Assembly (NCBI GenBank): GCA_007751255.1
Contig: CP036296.1
Location: forward strand, 1,488,001-1,552,000
Origin: Engelhardtia mirabilis
Lineage (GTDB): Bacteria > Planctomycetota > UBA1135 > GCA-002686595
Length of the DNA: 64,000 nt
Direction: 5' to 3'
The stretch's first letter is position 1, and every line of letters starts with the position of its first letter. Made by a program: the position numbers and the translations under genes. Positions 61,859 to 64,000 of the stretch are shown in pieces. The notes under the pieces were generated by a model. That model searched no databases, was not told where the DNA came from, and saw only the letters and a list, made by a program, of their open reading frames with translations.

Positions 61859-63403
61859 ATGCAACGACTCCAAACGACCGTCTCGCGCAGCGCCGCGGGG
61901 CAGACCGCGACCTCGGGGCAGGGGCGCCTGGTGGGCATCGCCGCGGGACTCGCCTGCCTGCTCGCCTCCTGCGCGGGGACCTCGACCCAGGTGCGCGACT
62001 TCGCGCCCCTGGCCCAGGCTGCTCCGCGCGGGACCGCCGCGGCCTCGGTTCCGACCGCGGCGGCACTGACCCGCGCTTCCGTCGGAAGCGCGGTGGCCGC
62101 GATGCCCCAGCGCCGTCTGGAGCTGCCCCTGTGGACCGACCCGAAGTTCCAGCGGCGCTTCACCGAGAGCTACATGGCCCAGACCGAGGTCGAACCCCGG
62201 CTGACCGAGCTCGAGCGCGAGACCATGCAAGAGTTCCTCGACCTGATGAGCGCCGACAAGGTCGACCAGGCGGCGACCTTGATGCGCGAACAGCGTGGTG
62301 ACGCCTCGAGCGCGGTGTTCGACTTCTCCCTGGCGAACATCCACTTCCAGGCGGACGAGCTGAATCAGGCGGCGTCGGCCTACGAGGCCGCGGTCGAGAA
62401 GTTCCCCAAGTTCCTGCGGGCCTGGAAGAACCTGGGCCTGGTGCGCGCGCGCCAGAGCGAGTTCTCCCACGCGGCGGCGGCCTTCACCGAGGTGCTGGAG
62501 CTGGGCGGCGGGGACGCCACGACCTACGGCCTCTTGGGCATCGCCCGCATGAACCTGGGCCAGGACATGGCCGCGGAGTCGGCCTTCCGCATGGCCACCA
62601 TGCTCGATCCGGTCACGCCCGACTGGCGCATGGGGCTGGCGCGCTGCTTCTTCAACCAGAAGCGCTTCGCCGAGGCCGTTTCCCTGACCGAGTCGATGAT
62701 CGCGGAGGACCCCGATCGCGCCGAGCTCTGGCTCTTGCAGGCCAATGCCTTCATCGGCCAGGGGGACGCCGGCCACGCCGCCGAGAACTACGAGCTCGTC
62801 GACCGTCTGGGCGGGTCGACCGTCGGTAGCCTGACCACCCTGGGCGACATCTACGTCAACGAGAAGCTGTTCGACATGGCAGCGGACGCCTACGCCCGGG
62901 CCCTCGACATGGACCTGTCCGGTGAACTCGCCCGACCCATGCGAGCGGCGGGCATCCTCGCCGCCCGCGGAGCCCTGGAGCCCACCCGCGAGCTGATCGG
63001 GCGCATCGAGTGGCGCTTCGGCGATGCATTGGACGACGCGGGCCGCGTCGAGCTGCTCAAGTTGAAGGCACGCCTGTCCCTGATCGAAGGCGCAGGCGAC
63101 GAGGAAGCGGCGATCCTCGAACAGGTCGTGGCCCTGGACCCCTTCGACGGCGACGCGCTGCTGCTGCTCGGCGACCACGCGCGCCGCAACGACGATCCGC
63201 AGAAGGCGATCTACTACTACGAACGCGCCTCGAACTTGGAAGAGTTCGAGGCCGAGGCCAAGGTGCGCCACGCCCAGGTCTTGGTGGACAGTGGCGACTA
63301 CGCGCCGGCCCTGCGCCTCTTGGAGCGGGCCCAGACCCTGCGCCCCCTCAGCAGCGTCCAGGACTACTTGGAGCGCGTGGACCGCGTCGCGAAGAACCGC
63401 TGA
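61859..63403 (+). CDS. TPR-repeat lipoprotein of the TonB locus
   Basis: 514 residues from the ATG at 61859; signal with lipobox (LLASC, Cys about 40). After a linker to about residue 125 there are ten or so TPR units, e.g. VFDFSLANIHFQADELNQAAS, AWKNLGLVRARQSEFSHAAAAF, YGLLGIARMNLGQDMAAESAF, MGLARCFFNQKRFAEAVSL, ELWLLQANAFIGQGDAGHAAE and LGDIYVNEKLFDMAADAYARA (each in part). TPR lipoproteins of this type end TtpC-type TonB operons and may organise the complex. The preceding tonB gene is 11 bp away; it converges with the Sel1-repeat gene, 30 bp apart. Confidence 0.85.
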   Translation: MQRLQTTVSRSAAGQTATSGQGRLVGIAAGLACLLASCAGTSTQVRDFAPLAQAAPRGTAAASVPTAAALTRASVGSAVAAMPQRRLELPLWTDPKFQRRFTESYMAQTEVEPRLTELERETMQEFLDLMSADKVDQAATLMREQRGDASSAVFDFSLANIHFQADELNQAASAYEAAVEKFPKFLRAWKNLGLVRARQSEFSHAAAAFTEVLELGGGDATTYGLLGIARMNLGQDMAAESAFRMATMLDPVTPDWRMGLARCFFNQKRFAEAVSLTESMIAEDPDRAELWLLQANAFIGQGDAGHAAENYELVDRLGGSTVGSLTTLGDIYVNEKLFDMAADAYARALDMDLSGELARPMRAAGILAARGALEPTRELIGRIEWRFGDALDDAGRVELLKLKARLSLIEGAGDEEAAILEQVVALDPFDGDALLLLGDHARRNDDPQKAIYYYERASNLEEFEAEAKVRHAQVLVDSGDYAPALRLLERAQTLRPLSSVQDYLERVDRVAKNR

Positions 63404-63433
63404 GCGGCCGAGTCGTGCACGCCCGCCCGCGCG

Positions 63434-64000
63434 TCATCTCCCGGCGCGCGGGCGCCAGTTCGATGCGAAGTACTCGCCGTCGATGATCTGGTCGGCCGCG
63501 ATCCGGGCGCGTAGTGAGTCGCGCCGCTCAGCCGCATCCGCGTCGCCAGCGTGGGTCGCGACGGTGTACCAGCCATAGGCGGCGATCGGGTCCTGTTCGA
63601 CGCCGCGGCCGAGCTCGTACATGGAGCCGAGCTTGGTCTGGGCCTCGACCAGTCCGATGTCGGCGGCGGACCCGATCCAGCGCGCGGCGAGCTGCTCGTC
63701 CCGCTCGAGGAAGCGGCCCTGCAGGCACATCAGTCCGAGGTTGTACTGGGCCACGGGCTGGCCGCTGGCCGCCGCCAGCTCGAGCCAAGCCGCAGCCGCG
63801 CCGTCATCGGGGGACGCGGTGCGACCCGCGAGGTGCATCAGACCGAGGTAGGTCTGGGCCGTGGTCAGGTCTGCCTCGGCAGCGACCGTGAACCAGTGTT
63901 CGGCCGCGGCGTCGTCGGGATCGGTGCCCTGACCGAGGTAGGCCATGCGACCGGCCTCGAGGGCGGCTTCCGGCGAGCCGGCGTCAGCGGCGCGGGAGAA
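63434..64000 (-). CDS. Sel1-repeat protein (5' partial)
   Basis: The frame is open to the right edge, so the N-terminus lies outside the window. Sel1-like repeats (about 36 residues each) are visible: AALEAGRMAYLGQGTDPDD, AQTYLGLMHLAGRTASPDD, AQYNLGLMCLQGRFLERDE, AQTKLGSMYELGRGVEQDP, each preceded by a helix such as AAAAWLELAAASGQPV. They end with AAYGWYTVATHAGDADAAERRD and a short tail. Sel1 proteins are helical scaffolds in signalling or envelope complexes. Nothing shows a signal peptide in the visible part. Confidence 0.8.
   Translation of the reverse strand, partial: FSRAADAGSPEAALEAGRMAYLGQGTDPDDAAAEHWFTVAAEADLTTAQTYLGLMHLAGRTASPDDGAAAAWLELAAASGQPVAQYNLGLMCLQGRFLERDEQLAARWIGSAADIGLVEAQTKLGSMYELGRGVEQDPIAAYGWYTVATHAGDADAAERRDSLRARIAADQIIDGEYFASNWRPRAGR

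Noticed and set aside
61661-63271. A 536-codon minus-strand open frame opposite tonB and the TPR lipoprotein gene
   Set aside because: Antisense shadow; the plus-strand genes have clear TonB and TPR sequences and tight operon spacing.

Overview
The window is 64 kb of very GC-rich bacterial chromosome (about 70% G+C by eye) with tightly packed genes on both strands. I see no rRNA, tRNA, CRISPR array, phage gene, transposase or insertion sequence. The gene content points to the Planctomycetota, probably one of their GC-rich, deep-branching lineages. The reasons are the many sulfatase-like lipoproteins, very large membrane-anchored proteins built of carboxypeptidase-regulatory-like (CarboxypepD_reg) beta-sandwich repeats, an ECF sigma factor fused to a transmembrane and periplasmic region, and a C-terminal beta-sandwich domain shared by several secreted proteins. 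The assignment is an inference from gene content, not a phylogeny.

Layout. 0-15 kb: four intact and one decayed sulfatase-like (alkaline phosphatase superfamily) genes, most of them lipoproteins, mixed with two GT-C type membrane glycosyltransferases and a beta-propeller/PHP lipoprotein. This looks like a surface glycan or phospho-ester processing locus. 15-19 kb: a secreted beta-helix protein, a B12-binding protein with a CarH-type motif, and an HDOD signalling protein. 18.8-25.8 kb: three consecutive membrane-anchored CarboxypepD_reg proteins of 563, 533 and 1191 residues. 26-31 kb: housekeeping-type genes (parvulin, Uup-type ABC-F ATPase), a damaged P-loop kinase, an FG-GAP-like secreted protein and a small unknown. 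31-40 kb: unknown genes, a Tat-exported epimerase, a Bax-inhibitor-1 family protein, and two related large secreted proteins (one frameshifted) flanking a small membrane protein. 40-50 kb: a secreted GH-A-like protein, a threonine-aldolase-family enzyme, the sigma factor fusion, a DUF1579 protein, a gene broken by two tandem stop codons, a degenerate peptidase-like protein and an enolase-superfamily enzyme. 50.5-63.4 kb: one coherent locus with a secreted repeat protein, a helical-repeat protein, a TonB-dependent receptor, and DUF3450, long ExbB (TtpC-like), ExbB, ExbD, TonB and TPR lipoprotein genes. The window ends in a Sel1-repeat gene.

How the genes work together. The 50.5-63.4 kb block is the clearest system: a TtpC-type energised TonB complex next to its own outer-membrane receptor and a secreted protein that may capture or present the substrate. 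The 0-15 kb block pairs lipid-linked sugar transferases with surface-anchored hydrolases of the phosphatase/sulfatase fold. All of those hydrolases carry threonine where a true sulfatase has the formylglycine cysteine or serine, so their substrates may be phospho-esters rather than sulfate esters.

Regulation. A TA(G/A)NCT hexamer recurs just upstream of start codons, often only 4-13 nt away. This suggests a common -10 element and leaderless or near-leaderless mRNAs. Several long GC-rich hairpins without U-tracts lie just after stop codons.
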